From: JACVRW01 sp963821275
Lineage (GTDB): Bacteria; Actinomycetota; Thermoleophilia; Solirubrobacterales; Thermoleophilaceae
Assembly: GCA_963821275.1 (NCBI GenBank)
Contig: CAWGDF010000009.1
Coordinates: 310,001-374,000, forward strand
DNA: 64,000 bases
Reading direction: 5' to 3'
Part shown: one piece after another, positions 35,469 through 44,579 of the stretch
Position numbering within the stretch: position 1 is the stretch's first letter
Layout of the letters: each line of letters opens with the position of its first letter
Translations under genes and position numbers: made by a program
The notes under the pieces: generated by a model
Databases searched by the model: none
The model's input: the letters and a program-made list of their open reading frames with translations, nothing else
Told to the model about the DNA's origin: nothing

Positions 35469-35921
35469 ATGGAGGGAGAGGCGTCGCCCCGCCGCCGCGG
35501 GCAGCTCAAGCCGATCCTCCTCGCCGCCGCGATGGCCGTGCTCGCACTGAACGTCTGGATCAGCAGCCCACTGCTCGCCCTCTGGATCGGCTCGCGTGTG
35601 CAGGTCGAGGAGAGCCAACCCTCCATGACCGCGTTCGTCGTGGTCATCCTCGCGCTGGTGACCTTCAGCGTGGTGCTCTATCAGCTCCTCAAGCTCACCG
35701 CGGGGGCCTACCGCGAAGCCACCGGCACGACCCCGACCGTGCGCACCCATGCGCCCTGGCTGCGCAGCATGCGCGGTGAGCGCCGGGACTACGGCGGCGG
35801 GACCGGAGGCGGCGATATCTCGGCCGCCGAGCGGGTGGTGGTCGTGACGGTCATCCTCGCCGCGGCGGTCTTCGAAGTGTGGTTCTTCTTCTTCTCCGGG
35901 TCCCCGATCGGCAGCAGCTGA
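35469..35921 (+). CDS. Small membrane protein (three TM)
   Basis: 150 residues. Hydrophobic segments: LLAAAMAVLALNVWISSPLLALWIG, AFVVVILALVTFSVVLYQLL and VVVVTVILAAAVFEVWFFFF; the loop in between is basic and then Gly-rich (RDYGGGTGGGDIS). Start ATG at 35469 with GGAGG-like sequence nearby. No family name; the type is frequent in actinobacteria. It ends 34 bp before tRNA-Arg. Confidence 0.65.
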   Translation: MEGEASPRRRGQLKPILLAAAMAVLALNVWISSPLLALWIGSRVQVEESQPSMTAFVVVILALVTFSVVLYQLLKLTAGAYREATGTTPTVRTHAPWLRSMRGERRDYGGGTGGGDISAAERVVVVTVILAAAVFEVWFFFFSGSPIGSS

Positions 35922-35955
35922 TCCGCGCGCCCGGGTCTACGCTGTGCGGAGACCC

Positions 35956-36029
35956 GCCCCGGTAGCTCAGCTGGAAAGAGCAGCGGCCTTCTAAGCCGCG
36001 GGTCGCAGGTTCGAGTCCTGCCCGGGGCG
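35956..36029 (+). tRNA. tRNA-Arg (UCU)
   Basis: 74-nt cloverleaf: acceptor GCCCCGG/CCGGGGC, D-arm TAGCTCAGCTGGAAAGAGCA, anticodon stem GCGGC/GCCGC with loop CTTCTAA (anticodon TCT), T-arm GCAGG-TTCGAGT-CCTGC. Its 3' 46 bp before the discriminator recur at 59041-59086, marking it as an integration target. Confidence 0.95.
35983..36028 (+). repeat. Left attachment-site copy (attL) in tRNA-Arg
   Basis: The last 46 bp of the tRNA before the discriminator base, from the 5' side of the anticodon stem to the acceptor end, are identical to 59041-59086. Sequences diverge immediately on both sides of the two copies, as for an att core of a tRNA-targeting integrase. Confidence 0.8.
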
Positions 36030-36289
36030 TAGGCGAGAAGAGGCGATCGCCTGCAATGCCCTGCAAATGAACGGAATCAGGGACAGGAGCGACTGCCAGC
36101 CGACGGCGAGGAACTGCGAGGTTCTGCGCGTCTGACGAAGCTCAAGGTCCCATCGCGGTCCCACCCGACGCCCGCAAACGCGCGGCTGAGTGCTCGGCCG
36201 CGGTGCCGACTCAGGGTCGCGCCGACGCGGACGATTGGCAGACAAAAGGTCGTGGCGAAAGAGGTCTGCCGGAACCGACAAGTTGTCCA

Positions 36290-36520
36290 AGCCGAGTAGT
36301 GGCACGCGATCCGTCGGCCGTCCTCCGAGCCGTTGAGCCGCGTGAGCATCTCGTCCTTGTTCCAGTAGTCAACCGTCGCCCCTGGTGCTTCCCGACGAGC
36401 TTCTTCTGGAAGTCCTTCTTCTGACCGACGGTCAGGTTGCGCGCGAAGCAGAACGTGAGGCGGTCGATCTTGTAATTGTCAGCTGCCCGTACTCGTCGTC
36501 GGACGCATCGATCCGCAGCG
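36290..36520 (-). pseudogene. Remnant of a larger protein, possibly defence- or nuclease-related
   Basis: Fragments in different frames read ASDDEYGQ, YKIDRLTFCFARNLTVGQKKDFQKKLVGKHQG, and VDYWNKDEMLTRLNGSEDGRRIACHY. The F-A-RNLT--QKK-F-K-L-GKH-G--VDYWN pattern resembles the restriction-endonuclease-like N-terminus of some defence NTPases. The identification is tentative and the rest of the gene is gone. Confidence 0.25.
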
Positions 36521-36558
36521 TTACGGCTGTGCTGTGCAGCGGTCAGTAGCCAGCGGCG

Positions 36559-36804
36559 CTACGCAAGCAGGCCGACTGCGATCCGGTCGGCTAGCTCACG
36601 GTAGTAAGTCGCAGCCTGGGTCTGGAGTACTAACGCGCGATCGTGGACAACTGCGAGTCGTGCTAGCTCGGCGCGCCGTGCGGGGTCTTGCGCAAGCTCC
36701 GCCTTGGCCCGCGCCCAGCGCGCCAACTCGCGCTCCTTTTTCGCGCGCTTGTCGCAGGCCTGAGCGCGGTTGCGTGCCAGGGCCGCATTGGCCTGGCGGT
36801 CCAT
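36559..36804 (-). CDS. Small helical protein, paralog of the fragment at 1-117
   Basis: 81 residues, ATG start. Arg/Ala-rich and predicted mostly coiled helix: ARNRAQACDKRAKKERELARWARAKAELAQDPARRAEL, then the conserved C-terminal half VVHDRALVLQTQAATYYRELADRIAVGLLA shared with the fragment at the left window edge. No family recognised. As the first gene inside the tRNA-Arg-flanked segment it could be a mobile-element cargo gene. Confidence 0.5.
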   Translation of the reverse strand: MDRQANAALARNRAQACDKRAKKERELARWARAKAELAQDPARRAELARLAVVHDRALVLQTQAATYYRELADRIAVGLLA

Positions 36805-37275
36805 TCATGGATTATTCCCGGCTTGGGCTGACTGGTACCACACCGCCGCTCGCCCGGTAGAAACGCCCCGAGCGCCTCCTCGTGCGCGGCGCGTCGGAAC
36901 AGCTACCCGTGCGAGCACGCTGAACCCGGTACCGGCCCCCAAACGACGAGCGCCCCGGACAAAGGAGGGATCCGAGAGGCGCTCATGTCGTTTGCTGCCA
37001 ACGGCTTAGGATGGGAGCAGTTCATGCGAGCCACCGTGTGCGCTCGGTGCGAATCCTCTCGAGTCGAGTCCCAACCGGCCGCCGCACCGACCGAATAGCG
37101 CGTCAGCGCCGGTTCAAACGGTCTGCTTATCCCGCTCGGTCAAGGTCTGCTTGTCCCGCTCGGTGAACTCCACCTTGTTGACCTTCGCCTGTTCGCGGTG
37201 ATGCGCGATGCCCCGGTCCCGACGAGCTTTCTGGATGACACGGGGGAGCCCGAACGCGAGAAAGGCCACAACGAC
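36805..37275. other. Region without a recognised gene; contains a 24-bp tandem repeat
   Basis: Two copies of a 24-bp unit lie at 37120-37143 and 37144-37167 (two mismatches). On the minus strand they read ERDKQTL-TERDKQTV. No complete gene is seen. Confidence 0.4.
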
Positions 37276-37485
37276 TCAGTCGTCCCTCCGCCGCGCGTCG
37301 TCAGCGTCGGCTTCATGGCGCCGTGCATCCTCGCGGTGACCCTCTGCGGCGTCGGCCTCACTGAACAACTCGGACGCGGCGGCCGCTTCACGGTCGGTCC
37401 GGGCGGCCCGCTCGTGCCTAGTGGCGGCCCGCTGATACTGACGCCGCTTAGTGCGCTCGTCGTCGCGCTCGTGGTGGCCGGCCAT
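37276..37485 (-). CDS. Small highly charged hypothetical protein
   Basis: 69 residues from an ATG. MAGHHERDDERTKRRQYQRAATRHERAARTDREAAAASELFSEADAAEGHREDARRHEADADDARRRDD has no hydrophobic segment and is likely disordered or coiled-coil. The codon pattern fits coding, but there is no family match, so this is a weak call. Confidence 0.3.
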   Translation of the reverse strand: MAGHHERDDERTKRRQYQRAATRHERAARTDREAAAASELFSEADAAEGHREDARRHEADADDARRRDD

Positions 37486-38666
37486 TCAAGAGAGAGCCTA
37501 GCTTCGGGACCGCGCCGTCCGGTGCGTGTGGCGCCGGTGCCATCCGGATGTTTCTGCCAGCGGCAGTCCCCGAGCGTTCCGCGAGGTCGGATGCGGGTCA
37601 ACGCCCCACCCCCGAAAATGGCTTCGCTTCGTTCAGCAAACTGCGCTCCGTACGCCGGATCGGGTCAGGCTCCGCTGGGCGTGACGAGAGGACTTATCGC
37701 CGCCGCGGACGGCGAGCGGCTGAACCAAGGCGCGCTGGCGCTCCGCGAGTCACTCGACTGCCACCTGACACTCGAGCTCCGCATCGCCGCGGGAGTACGG
37801 CGCGCGATCGAGACGCTCTGTCAGGCAAGCCATAACACTCGGAGTTGCCGTTAGCCTTGAGCGCAGCGTTCAGGAGCGGGCCGGCGATGAGACGTTGACC
37901 CCTGGCCCCAGGGTGCTGTAACGGGGAGCCTGCCGAATAGCTGCACCGCTGCCGGGCGATGTTGCACGGGAACGACGTCGTTGTGCGGGATGCGTCTGAG
38001 CCGGGAGACGCGGAGGAGGTGGAGGGCTTTACGGGCTGCCCGACGCCAAAGCCGCGGCCGGATCGGGAGACTATGAGCGCCGCGGTTCTTCCCCTTTCTC
38101 GCGCTGGCCATCATCGCCGGGCCCGAACTCGGGGGGCTGGTACCACAACGGGCCCTCATGCTCCCCAGGGCCAAGCGCCAACCGCACGGCGAAGTTCGCC
38201 CTTCCCGCACCACCGCGTAAGGGCCCCGACTCCGGCCCGGCAGCGGACCGCAACACCCGAACTTCCGCCCGAACACGGCGTTGTATGGTGCCGGGCCCGG
38301 CATGGACCAAGGGATGGAACGTAGGCCCCCGATTTCCGAGCCAGTGTTCATCGTCTACTACATGGAAGAGGTCGACGGCGTCTTAACCGCGCGATCTCGG
38401 CGCGTGGGATGGGATCGAGAACGACCGAGGCGAGCGGGCCCACAGGTCCACGGCAAGGCGCGTCGCGAGCGACAACTTCCTTGTCGAGAACAGCGCGGGA
38501 CACGAGGTGGCGCGGATGAACGCTGTACGCGCCCCACGCTGTCGGCGCGGCCTATGACTCGGTGACCGTCGAAGCGGTCGCCGTCCGGCTCAAGGGTGAT
38601 CCCTTCCGGGCGGCCGGTCCGCGGTAGACCTCTCCGCGGAACTGGCCGCTCCGGCGAGGGGTTGTG
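37486..38666. other. 1.2-kb region of decayed DNA
   Basis: No intact gene recognised. Around 38314-38627 (+) the pieces PPISEPVFIVYYMEEVDGVLTARSRRVG, VASDNFLVENSAGHEVARMNAV and DSVTVEAVAVRLKGDPFRAAGPR appear in different frames and look like one broken short gene of unknown family. Confidence 0.35.
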
Positions 38667-39017
38667 CTAGCGGCTGCTGCCCCTATCGCCCCGCTTACCG
38701 TCCTCCAAATGGCCGCTCGGGTCGTCGGTGTACGGCTCGTGGGCGCCCGACTTGGCGAGCCCCCGGGAGATGAAGTAGCCGGCGCCCAGAATCGAGACGT
38801 AGAGCCAGGCCTGGCGAGCGATGAACTCGTCCGTTCCGTTGTCACCGCCGTTGATCAGCGCGGCGCTGATCAGGATGGCGGCGACGAGACCGACCATCGC
38901 CCAGAACTCAGTCGTCTTGAAGGCCTGCTTGGTCTCCGTAGCGAGACGGCGTGTGGCCCTGCTGAAGGTACTGCCGGTACCGCGAGCGTCCACGCTCGTG
39001 GCGCTTTGGGTCGTCAT
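38667..39017 (-). CDS. Small two-TM membrane protein
   Basis: 116 residues. A polar N-terminus (RATRRLATETKQAFKTTEFW) is followed by two TM segments (MVGLVAAILISAALING and AWLYVSILGAGYFISRGLAKSG) and an acidic/basic tail. KQAFKTTEFW-x-G-L-hydrophobic is common in actinobacterial stress-associated membrane proteins, but no function is known. ATG with AAGGAGT upstream. Confidence 0.65.
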   Translation of the reverse strand: MTTQSATSVDARGTGSTFSRATRRLATETKQAFKTTEFWAMVGLVAAILISAALINGGDNGTDEFIARQAWLYVSILGAGYFISRGLAKSGAHEPYTDDPSGHLEDGKRGDRGSSR

Positions 39018-39382
39018 CTGATTGGACTCCTTGTTAGGTGGTTTGACTGCCGAAGGAATCCAGCGTTCCGCCAGGTTGATGACGACCCTTGGCTTCCCTG
39101 CTTATCGGAGGCAGGCAGTGACACGGTCCCCGCCCAGGCCCCGCTCTCTGATGCCCGGCGTAAAGGTGCCGAAACCTCTGCAGTGCCGACTATGCGGTGG
39201 CCAACGCGTTTCCCAGCAACTAGGAGGGCCGCCCCGCCAGCCGGTCCCCGGCGGTCCCGGCGACGGTGCGGCCTCCTCACGGCATGCCGGGATGCATCTC
39301 CGGACAACAGCCACGTACCCGAGCCCGCGGCGGCCAATCGAGGGCGGCACCGGCAGCCCCGGTGCGCGGGTAGACTGGCGCA

Positions 39383-39826
39383 ATGGCAGGCAAGGAAGAG
39401 AAAGTGACAGAGGAAGTCGAGCGCCTGACGGGGCCCGACTGGCTCAAAGACGTCGAGAGCGGCGAAGGCGACCGCCGCCACAGCGTCCGCGCGGAAATCT
39501 CCAATGCGATGGTAGGGCTGAAGAAGGGCTTCTATGGCAAGGGCCCAACCAAGGCGAAGACCTTCCTGAACGACAACTACGTCTTCTGTGTGATGGAAGG
39601 CGGGCTAACCCGCAATGAGGAGACGCTGATTGAGCGCGGCCACGAGGATCTCGTGCGCACCTACCGCCTGCGCTTCCAGGAAGCGATGGAGGGTCCGACC
39701 GTCGAGGCGGTTCAGCGCATCACCGGCCGCAGCGTGATCGGCTATCACAGCCAAATCGTCTTCGATCCCGAGCGCGCCTTCGAGATCTTCGTCCTCGACC
39801 GCCCCGTCGACGTCGGGCCCGAATGA
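39383..39826 (+). CDS. DUF2294 family protein
   Basis: 147 residues. RAEISNAMVGLKKGFYGKGPTKAKTFLNDNYVFCVMEGGLTRNEETLIERGHEDLVRTYRLRFQEAM and ITGRSVIGYHSQIVFDPERAFEIFVLD are the family core. Members are small cytoplasmic proteins of unknown function, often near membrane-stress genes. The start ATG at 39383 is taken from the ORF; no strong RBS. Confidence 0.85.
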   Translation: MAGKEEKVTEEVERLTGPDWLKDVESGEGDRRHSVRAEISNAMVGLKKGFYGKGPTKAKTFLNDNYVFCVMEGGLTRNEETLIERGHEDLVRTYRLRFQEAMEGPTVEAVQRITGRSVIGYHSQIVFDPERAFEIFVLDRPVDVGPE

Positions 39827-39957
39827 CCTCAAGCTGCTGCCGGTAGCTCTCCGGCAGAGGATCACGCCGCCAGCGAACCGTCCGTCGCGGGTCCTCGGGC
39901 GCATGACGGCCCACGGGCTCAGCGCGGCCGCTGGCAGGAGCACGACGGATACCGGTT

Positions 39958-40080
39958 AGGTGTAGGGGTCCAGCACCCGTTGCAGCTGACTGAAGGACGC
40001 GCTGAGATCGCGGCGGACGTCAGGCAGAGCGACGTTGACGACCGAGATGTCGAGTTCAGCGTGAAGGTCGTCGCGTGTCA
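39958..40080 (-). pseudogene. Fragment of a DHA2-type MFS drug transporter
   Basis: ELDISVVNVALPDVRRDLSASFSQLQRVLDPYT is the first-helix region of EmrB/QacA-type transporters (LD-SVVNVALP-I--DL-AS-S-LQWV-DAYT). Nothing else of the transporter remains. A broken MarR gene lies divergently next to it, the usual arrangement of an efflux pump and its repressor. Confidence 0.5.
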
Positions 40081-40099
40081 GCAATGACTATTAGCGTGC

Positions 40100-40470
40100 C
40101 GAGGTCTGCAACGAGCTCGCGGGATCGAGCAGCTGCGCAGCGCGCTGGGGCTCTCGCAACCGGGCACGGTACGACTGGTGGACCGACTCGAGCGCGAAGG
40201 GTGGGCTCAGCGCAAGGCGGGCGATGGTCGAGCCGTCGACGTCGCGCTCACCCCGCCGGTCGCCGCGTCGTGACAAGGCTGCTCTCAGAGCGCCACGAGG
40301 CATTGCGCGAGATCCTCGAACCACTCGGGCCGACCGAACGCGGCCAGCTCAGGTGCTGGAGAAGCTCCTCGCCGCCAGACCCGCGAACGACGCGACCTTG
40401 AGCACCTCTGTCGCCTGTGCCACCGCTCGGCATGTGAGTCCTGTCCGGTCGCCGGCGCGCTTCGCTGATC
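40100..40470 (+). pseudogene. MarR family regulator with C-terminal Cys cluster, several frameshifts
   Basis: Pieces in different frames: LRSALGLSQPGTVRLVDRLEREGWAQRKAGDGRAVDVALTP, then GRRVVTRLLSERHEALREILEPLGPTERGQL, VLEKLLAAR, and finally DLEHLCRLCHRSACESCPVAGA. The order is that of a MarR protein with the CRLC...CESCP tail found in one actinobacterial subgroup. The N-terminal part is missing and at least three indels have accumulated, so this is a real pseudogene. Confidence 0.6.
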
Positions 40471-40756
40471 ATCGAACGCGACCTCCGCATCGGGACGGAG
40501 CCGGGACGACTCTGTCGGCGCGATTGGTGCAGCTCGCCCAAGCTCGCTTGCACTCCTCGAAAAGGGGCAGAGTTGCAGCCCGCCGCTCCGACATCATCGG
40601 GGCCGCGTCGGCGGGGACGGCGGCGATGATCTCTTCGGATCTGGGTCGCTCGGCAAGGCAAGCAGGACGGAGGCGTTGACTGCTGGAGATCCCAGGGCCG
40701 ATTGTTGCGGCCCGCCGATTGAACCTAAGCGCAGCGGGTAGCCGATCTGTGGCGCG

Positions 40757-41317
40757 ATGGAACGGCACGATCAAGATCCAGCCAGGGCGCGGGAGCTTCT
40801 GCTCGACGAGCTCAAGGACGCGGTGGGAGAGGATGCCGTCCGCGAGGCCGACGTCGACGTCGACCGGTCTATCTCCCGTCAGCCGCGTTCGCTTCGTGGG
40901 GCCTTCGTGTCCTCTCGGTCGATGATCCTGGTGATCGGGGCGGCCCTGCTGGTCGTTGGGGTGATCGTCGCGCTCGCAACCGAAAGTTGGATCTGGTTTG
41001 GGGTGGCGCTCGTCGTCCATGCTGTGCTCAGTGCGGTGGTGATCGGCTCTGCCATCGCCCAGACCACCCAGGTCGAGAAGCCGTCCCCTACGGCCGTTAC
41101 GGCTCTTGAGGAGCAGGGGGTCGCCGACCCGGAGGGCGCTCTCAACGACCTCGTGGAGCAGGTGGCGGGCGAGGAAGAGGGAAGCCGCGTCAAGCGAGCG
41201 GCGGCGGAGGCGGGTGACGCCGGCCACGCCGACCAAGACCACAGCCAGGCCGCCGTGAAGCAACAGAGCGCCACGACGCCGGCCAGCGAACCCACCCGCA
41301 CGACCGGCCCGGGCTAG
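40757..41317 (+). CDS. Two-TM membrane protein with acidic/helical tails
   Basis: 186 residues. An N-terminal charged region (ELLLDELKDAVGEDAVREADVDVDR) precedes two TM helices (MILVIGAALLVVGVIVALATESW; WFGVALVVHAVLSAVVIGSAIAQ) and a long polar C-terminus (DPEGALNDLVEQVAGEEEGSRVKRAAAEAG). No family recognised. The architecture fits the neighbouring stress-type membrane genes. Confidence 0.6.
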   Translation: MERHDQDPARARELLLDELKDAVGEDAVREADVDVDRSISRQPRSLRGAFVSSRSMILVIGAALLVVGVIVALATESWIWFGVALVVHAVLSAVVIGSAIAQTTQVEKPSPTAVTALEEQGVADPEGALNDLVEQVAGEEEGSRVKRAAAEAGDAGHADQDHSQAAVKQQSATTPASEPTRTTGPG

Positions 41318-41734
41318 GGGACGGTGGTGGCAGCCTGGACGGATCGACCGTGCAGCAGAGCGGCGGCGGGCGAGTGGCAGACCTATCTGGCGGTTACGGT
41401 CTAGCAGTAGCGCCGAGACCGTCTGAGCCGTCTAGGCGTTCACGGCAGCCCACGGTTCGCCTGCTCCCCGGCAGACGCCGCAGAGCAGCACGAGCGTCGC
41501 TCCGGCCTGGGCGTCGACGACAGGCATGTAATGGCCCTCCATCGCCGTGCCGTGCGCTCGCGCGCCGAACGGCGGGTCGGCCCCAGTGCTGCGGTAGGCG
41601 TCTAGCGGGCGACGGAGCACCACCCCTACCTGGCACTTTGGCCTGAACCGAGTCGGCGGTGGTTTCCGGACTATTGGCCTCGGAATCAGGGTTGAGCAAG
41701 TGAAGTCCGCCGGTCATCGATAAAGGAGGAGTTC
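41318..41734. other. Intergenic region, no gene seen
   Basis: No coding evidence. The 3' end carries AGGAGG (41726-41731) for the ferritin-like gene, so its promoter is here. Confidence 0.4.
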
Positions 41735-42223
41735 ATGGCAGAGCTCACCCAGCTGGAGACGAAGCTGGCCGAGGTGATGGGTCTCGCGCAGGCCGCGAAG
41801 GACTCGACCGAGAAGGTGAACAAGCTCGTCGATGACGAGGAGGTGCGGCAGACGCTTGAGCGGATGCATGCGGAAGCGGTTGAGACGGCGGAGCGCTGCG
41901 AGCAGCTGGCCAGCGAGCTCGAGGGCAAGAAGACCGCTCTGACGGAGAAGGCGCGCGAGACGAAGTCCGAGGCGCAGGAGATGATGGGCACCTATCTGAG
42001 CGACGACGTCGATGGGCTCGATGGGGTCGAGTTCCTGCTGATGACGGAGGCCGGGGAGCTCGGCCATGTCGAGATCGTCGGGGCCATGAACGAGCAGGCG
42101 GGAGACGCCAGGATCCGCGAGCTCGTGGACTGGGCGCGGCCGATCCAGGAACGGCACTTCCAGGACATGCGCGCGGCGTCGCTGAAGCTGGCCAAAGCGG
42201 AGGATGCTCTGGCGGCGGGCTGA
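41735..42223 (+). CDS. Ferritin-like helical protein (DUF892-related)
   Basis: 162 residues, all helix. LETKLAEVMGLAQAAKDSTEKVNKLVDDEEVRQTLERMHAEAVETAERCEQLASEL, then EAGELGHVEIVGAMNEQAGDARIRELVDWARPIQERHFQDM. The E..H spacing in EAGELGHVEI and ERHFQDM resembles ferritin-like di-iron sites, so metal binding is plausible but not certain. Perfect AGGAGG RBS. Confidence 0.65.
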   Translation: MAELTQLETKLAEVMGLAQAAKDSTEKVNKLVDDEEVRQTLERMHAEAVETAERCEQLASELEGKKTALTEKARETKSEAQEMMGTYLSDDVDGLDGVEFLLMTEAGELGHVEIVGAMNEQAGDARIRELVDWARPIQERHFQDMRAASLKLAKAEDALAAG

Positions 42224-42295
42224 GCCGCGCTCCTCGACGAGGAGAGCGAGCGTGCAGCTGGGCTGCGCGCCGTCGGCGACGCGGCGGAGGTCGCC

Positions 42296-43076
42296 GTGAG
42301 TCCGGTCGGCTTGGTGGCCGACGAGGTGCCGAGCCAGCGCGCGGGGCTGGCCGAGACGGCGCACCGCCCATGGCCGCTACCGGCGCGACCTTGGCTGATG
42401 GGGCAGACCTGGTACTCCCTGCTTTTCGCGCACTGGGCGGTCAGACCGGAAGCGCTCAGGCCGCTGATCCCCCAGCCTCTGGAGCTCGACCTGCGCGAGG
42501 GTCAAGCCTGGCTCGGTGTCACCCCGTTCGTGGTGGGCGGACTGCGACTACGCGGTACCCCTCCTCTGCCCCGGCTGTCGCGCTTCCCGGAACTGAACGT
42601 GCGCACCTATGTCGACTACGGGGCATACCCCGGCATCTATTTCTTCAGCCTCGACGCCGCCCGCCTTGCCGCGGTAGCCGTCGCCAGACGGGCGTACCGG
42701 CTGCCGTACTTCCACGCCGAGATGAGTGCCCGGCACCAGGGCGGAAGGGTTCACTACGAGAGCGAACGGATCGACTCCAGCGGGCCTCCGGCCCAACTGC
42801 GGGCCTGCTACGGCCCTACGGGTCCCCGGCTTCCGGTCGACGATGGGTCGCTCGAGCGGTGGCTGGCGGAGCGCTACCGCCTATACGTGGTCGACGAGCG
42901 CGGGCCGAGCGCTGCGCGCGGACATCCACCATCCACCTTGGCCGCTGCAGCCCGCCGGCGCGACGATCGAGCTCAACACGATGGCGCGGCCGCTCGGACT
43001 GGAGCTCATCTCCGATCCGCTGCTCCACTACAGCGCCCGGCAAGACACTCTGATCTGGCCGCTCGAGGCGGCATGA
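42296..43076 (+). pseudogene. DUF2071 (YqjF-like) protein, one frameshift
   Basis: From GTG 42296: HRPWPLPARPWLMGQTWYSLLFAHWAVRPEALRPLIPQPLELD, WLGVTPFVVGGLRLRG, LPYFHAEMSARHQGGRVHYESER. Near 42910 one extra base shifts to the frame ALRADIHHPPWPLQPAGATIELNTMARPLGLEL...HYSARQDTLIWPLEAA, stop 43076. Both halves are perfect DUF2071 sequence (about 260 residues), so the gene was intact very recently or the indel is an error. Confidence 0.75.
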
Positions 43077-43109
43077 CGCGCACGTGAGGGGGGCGGAGAC
43101 TTGTTTGCT

Positions 43110-43262
43110 CAGGTTCCCGGCGTGGAACACGGCTTCGTCGACGCCGGGTGCGGCTCGCTGGCCGGCGAGCGCGGCGGGTGACCGTAGGCCGATCCGCTCG
43201 TAATAGCGAAGAGCCGACGTCGTCACGCCCGGGCGCCGGGCCAGCTCTCCGATCGGTACTTA
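43110..43262 (-). pseudogene. N-terminal fragment of a MerR family regulator
   Basis: VPIGELARRPGVTTSALRYYERIGLRSPAALAGQR is a MerR HTH (I-ELA---GV---ALRYYERIGLL-P). The helix-turn-helix is followed by unrelated sequence instead of the RRY wing and effector domain. No start codon is evident. Confidence 0.5.
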
Positions 43263-43541
43263 GACCGTCCTCCGGCACGAACGCCCCTCGAGGACCCACC
43301 CAGCGCGCCTCAGCGCTACGCCTCGGTAACCGATTTGCAATATCGAGGGGCGGTGAGCACAGCGACGTGTCGCGAGGAGGGTTTAGGGAGGCGCGTCGGG
43401 CGGACCCGCCCGTCATGCGAGATGAGACAAATTGGTTTACCCCAGTTGGCGTTGGAGATAGGGAGTGTGGGACGACAGGCGTCTGTTCAGGGCGTTGGGC
43501 GGACCGCGAACCCAACCCCCAAACGCTGAAGGAGTTGTCCC

Positions 43542-44045
43542 ATGGATGACCGCAACCGCAACCGCGGCCGCTCGGCCGCGCAGTGGTTTTGTCTGATCGT
43601 CGGCGCCACGCTCGTCGTGGTCGGCCTGCTCGGCTTCCTTGCCGAGGCGAAGTTCGACACCAGCACAGGTGGCGATCCCGGCGCGCTCGATGGCGAGAAT
43701 TTCATCCTCTTCGAGGTCAACGGCTGGCACAACATCGTGCACGTCGCCTCCGGCCTCTTCTTGCTCGCGCTGATGGGCAAGCACCGAACGGCGCGAACCG
43801 CGGCGCTGGCGTTCGGAGCGATCTACGCGGTCGTGACGGTCATCGGTCTCATCGACGGCCACGACGTACTCGGCCTGTTCCCGGTGAACCCGGCCGACAA
43901 CGTGTTGCACATCCTGCTCACCGTCGCCGCGCTGGCGGCCGGACTGGTCTCCGATCGCGATCGGCGTGAGGTCCGTCCCGGCCCGGACGGCCGTCGCTTC
44001 GAGCGCGGAAGCAGGACGGAATCCCCAACCCTCCAGAGGAGGTAG
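43542..44045 (+). CDS. DUF4383 membrane protein
   Basis: 167 residues, four TM. WFCLIVGATLVVVGLLGFLAE, FEVNGWHNIVHVASGLFLLAL, TAALAFGAIYAVVTVIGLIDG and NPADNVLHILLTVAALAAGL match DUF4383, including the NGWHNIVH and PADN-LH motifs. First gene of a tightly spaced cluster with 44049, 44580 and 44963. Confidence 0.88.
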   Translation: MDDRNRNRGRSAAQWFCLIVGATLVVVGLLGFLAEAKFDTSTGGDPGALDGENFILFEVNGWHNIVHVASGLFLLALMGKHRTARTAALAFGAIYAVVTVIGLIDGHDVLGLFPVNPADNVLHILLTVAALAAGLVSDRDRREVRPGPDGRRFERGSRTESPTLQRR

Positions 44046-44048
44046 ACC

Positions 44049-44576
44049 ATGACGGAGACACAGGAGAAGGCCCGCCAGGTTGCGGGCCAGGCCCAGGACA
44101 AGGCCCGCGAGGCCGCGGCCCAGGGCCAGGACAAGGCGCGTGAGGCCGCCGACCAGGCGCGCGGACGTGTGAGCCAGGAGGTGGACCGGCGCTCCACCCA
44201 GGCGGGCGACCAGGTGAGCTCGAACGCGAGCGACGCTCGCTCGGTGGCCGATGAGCTGCGCAAGCAGGGCAAGGACGCGCCGGCCCGCTACGTGGAGCAG
44301 GCGGCCGCCCGCGCGGAGCGGTTCGGCGGCTACCTGCAGCAGAGCGACGGCGACCGGATCCTTCGCGACGTCGAGGACTTCGCGCGTCGCAACCCGTGGG
44401 CCGTGGCGGCCGGGGGGCTGCTGGTCGGCTTCGCGGCATCGCGGATGCTGAAGGCGTCGAGCGGCGATCGCTATCGCTCCTCGCTCTCCCCGCAGAGCAA
44501 CGGCACGACGGGCGTGTATCCCGGCGAGGCTGTCGGCCACGGCACCCGCGAGAGCCAGTTCGAGCCGCACGCCTGA
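44049..44576 (+). CDS. Amphipathic-repeat membrane-associated protein (LEA/apolipoprotein-like)
   Basis: 175 residues. The N-terminal third is built of 11-residue-type amphipathic repeats (KARQVAGQAQDKAREAAAQGQDKAREAADQARG), followed by a helical domain (DGDRILRDVEDFARRNP) and a Gly-rich TM hairpin (WAVAAGGLLVGFAASRML). It starts 3 bp after the DUF4383 stop with GAGGAGG. Proposed to bind or shield membranes under desiccation/osmotic stress (inference). Confidence 0.7.
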   Translation: MTETQEKARQVAGQAQDKAREAAAQGQDKAREAADQARGRVSQEVDRRSTQAGDQVSSNASDARSVADELRKQGKDAPARYVEQAAARAERFGGYLQQSDGDRILRDVEDFARRNPWAVAAGGLLVGFAASRMLKASSGDRYRSSLSPQSNGTTGVYPGEAVGHGTRESQFEPHA

Positions 44577-44579
44577 GCC

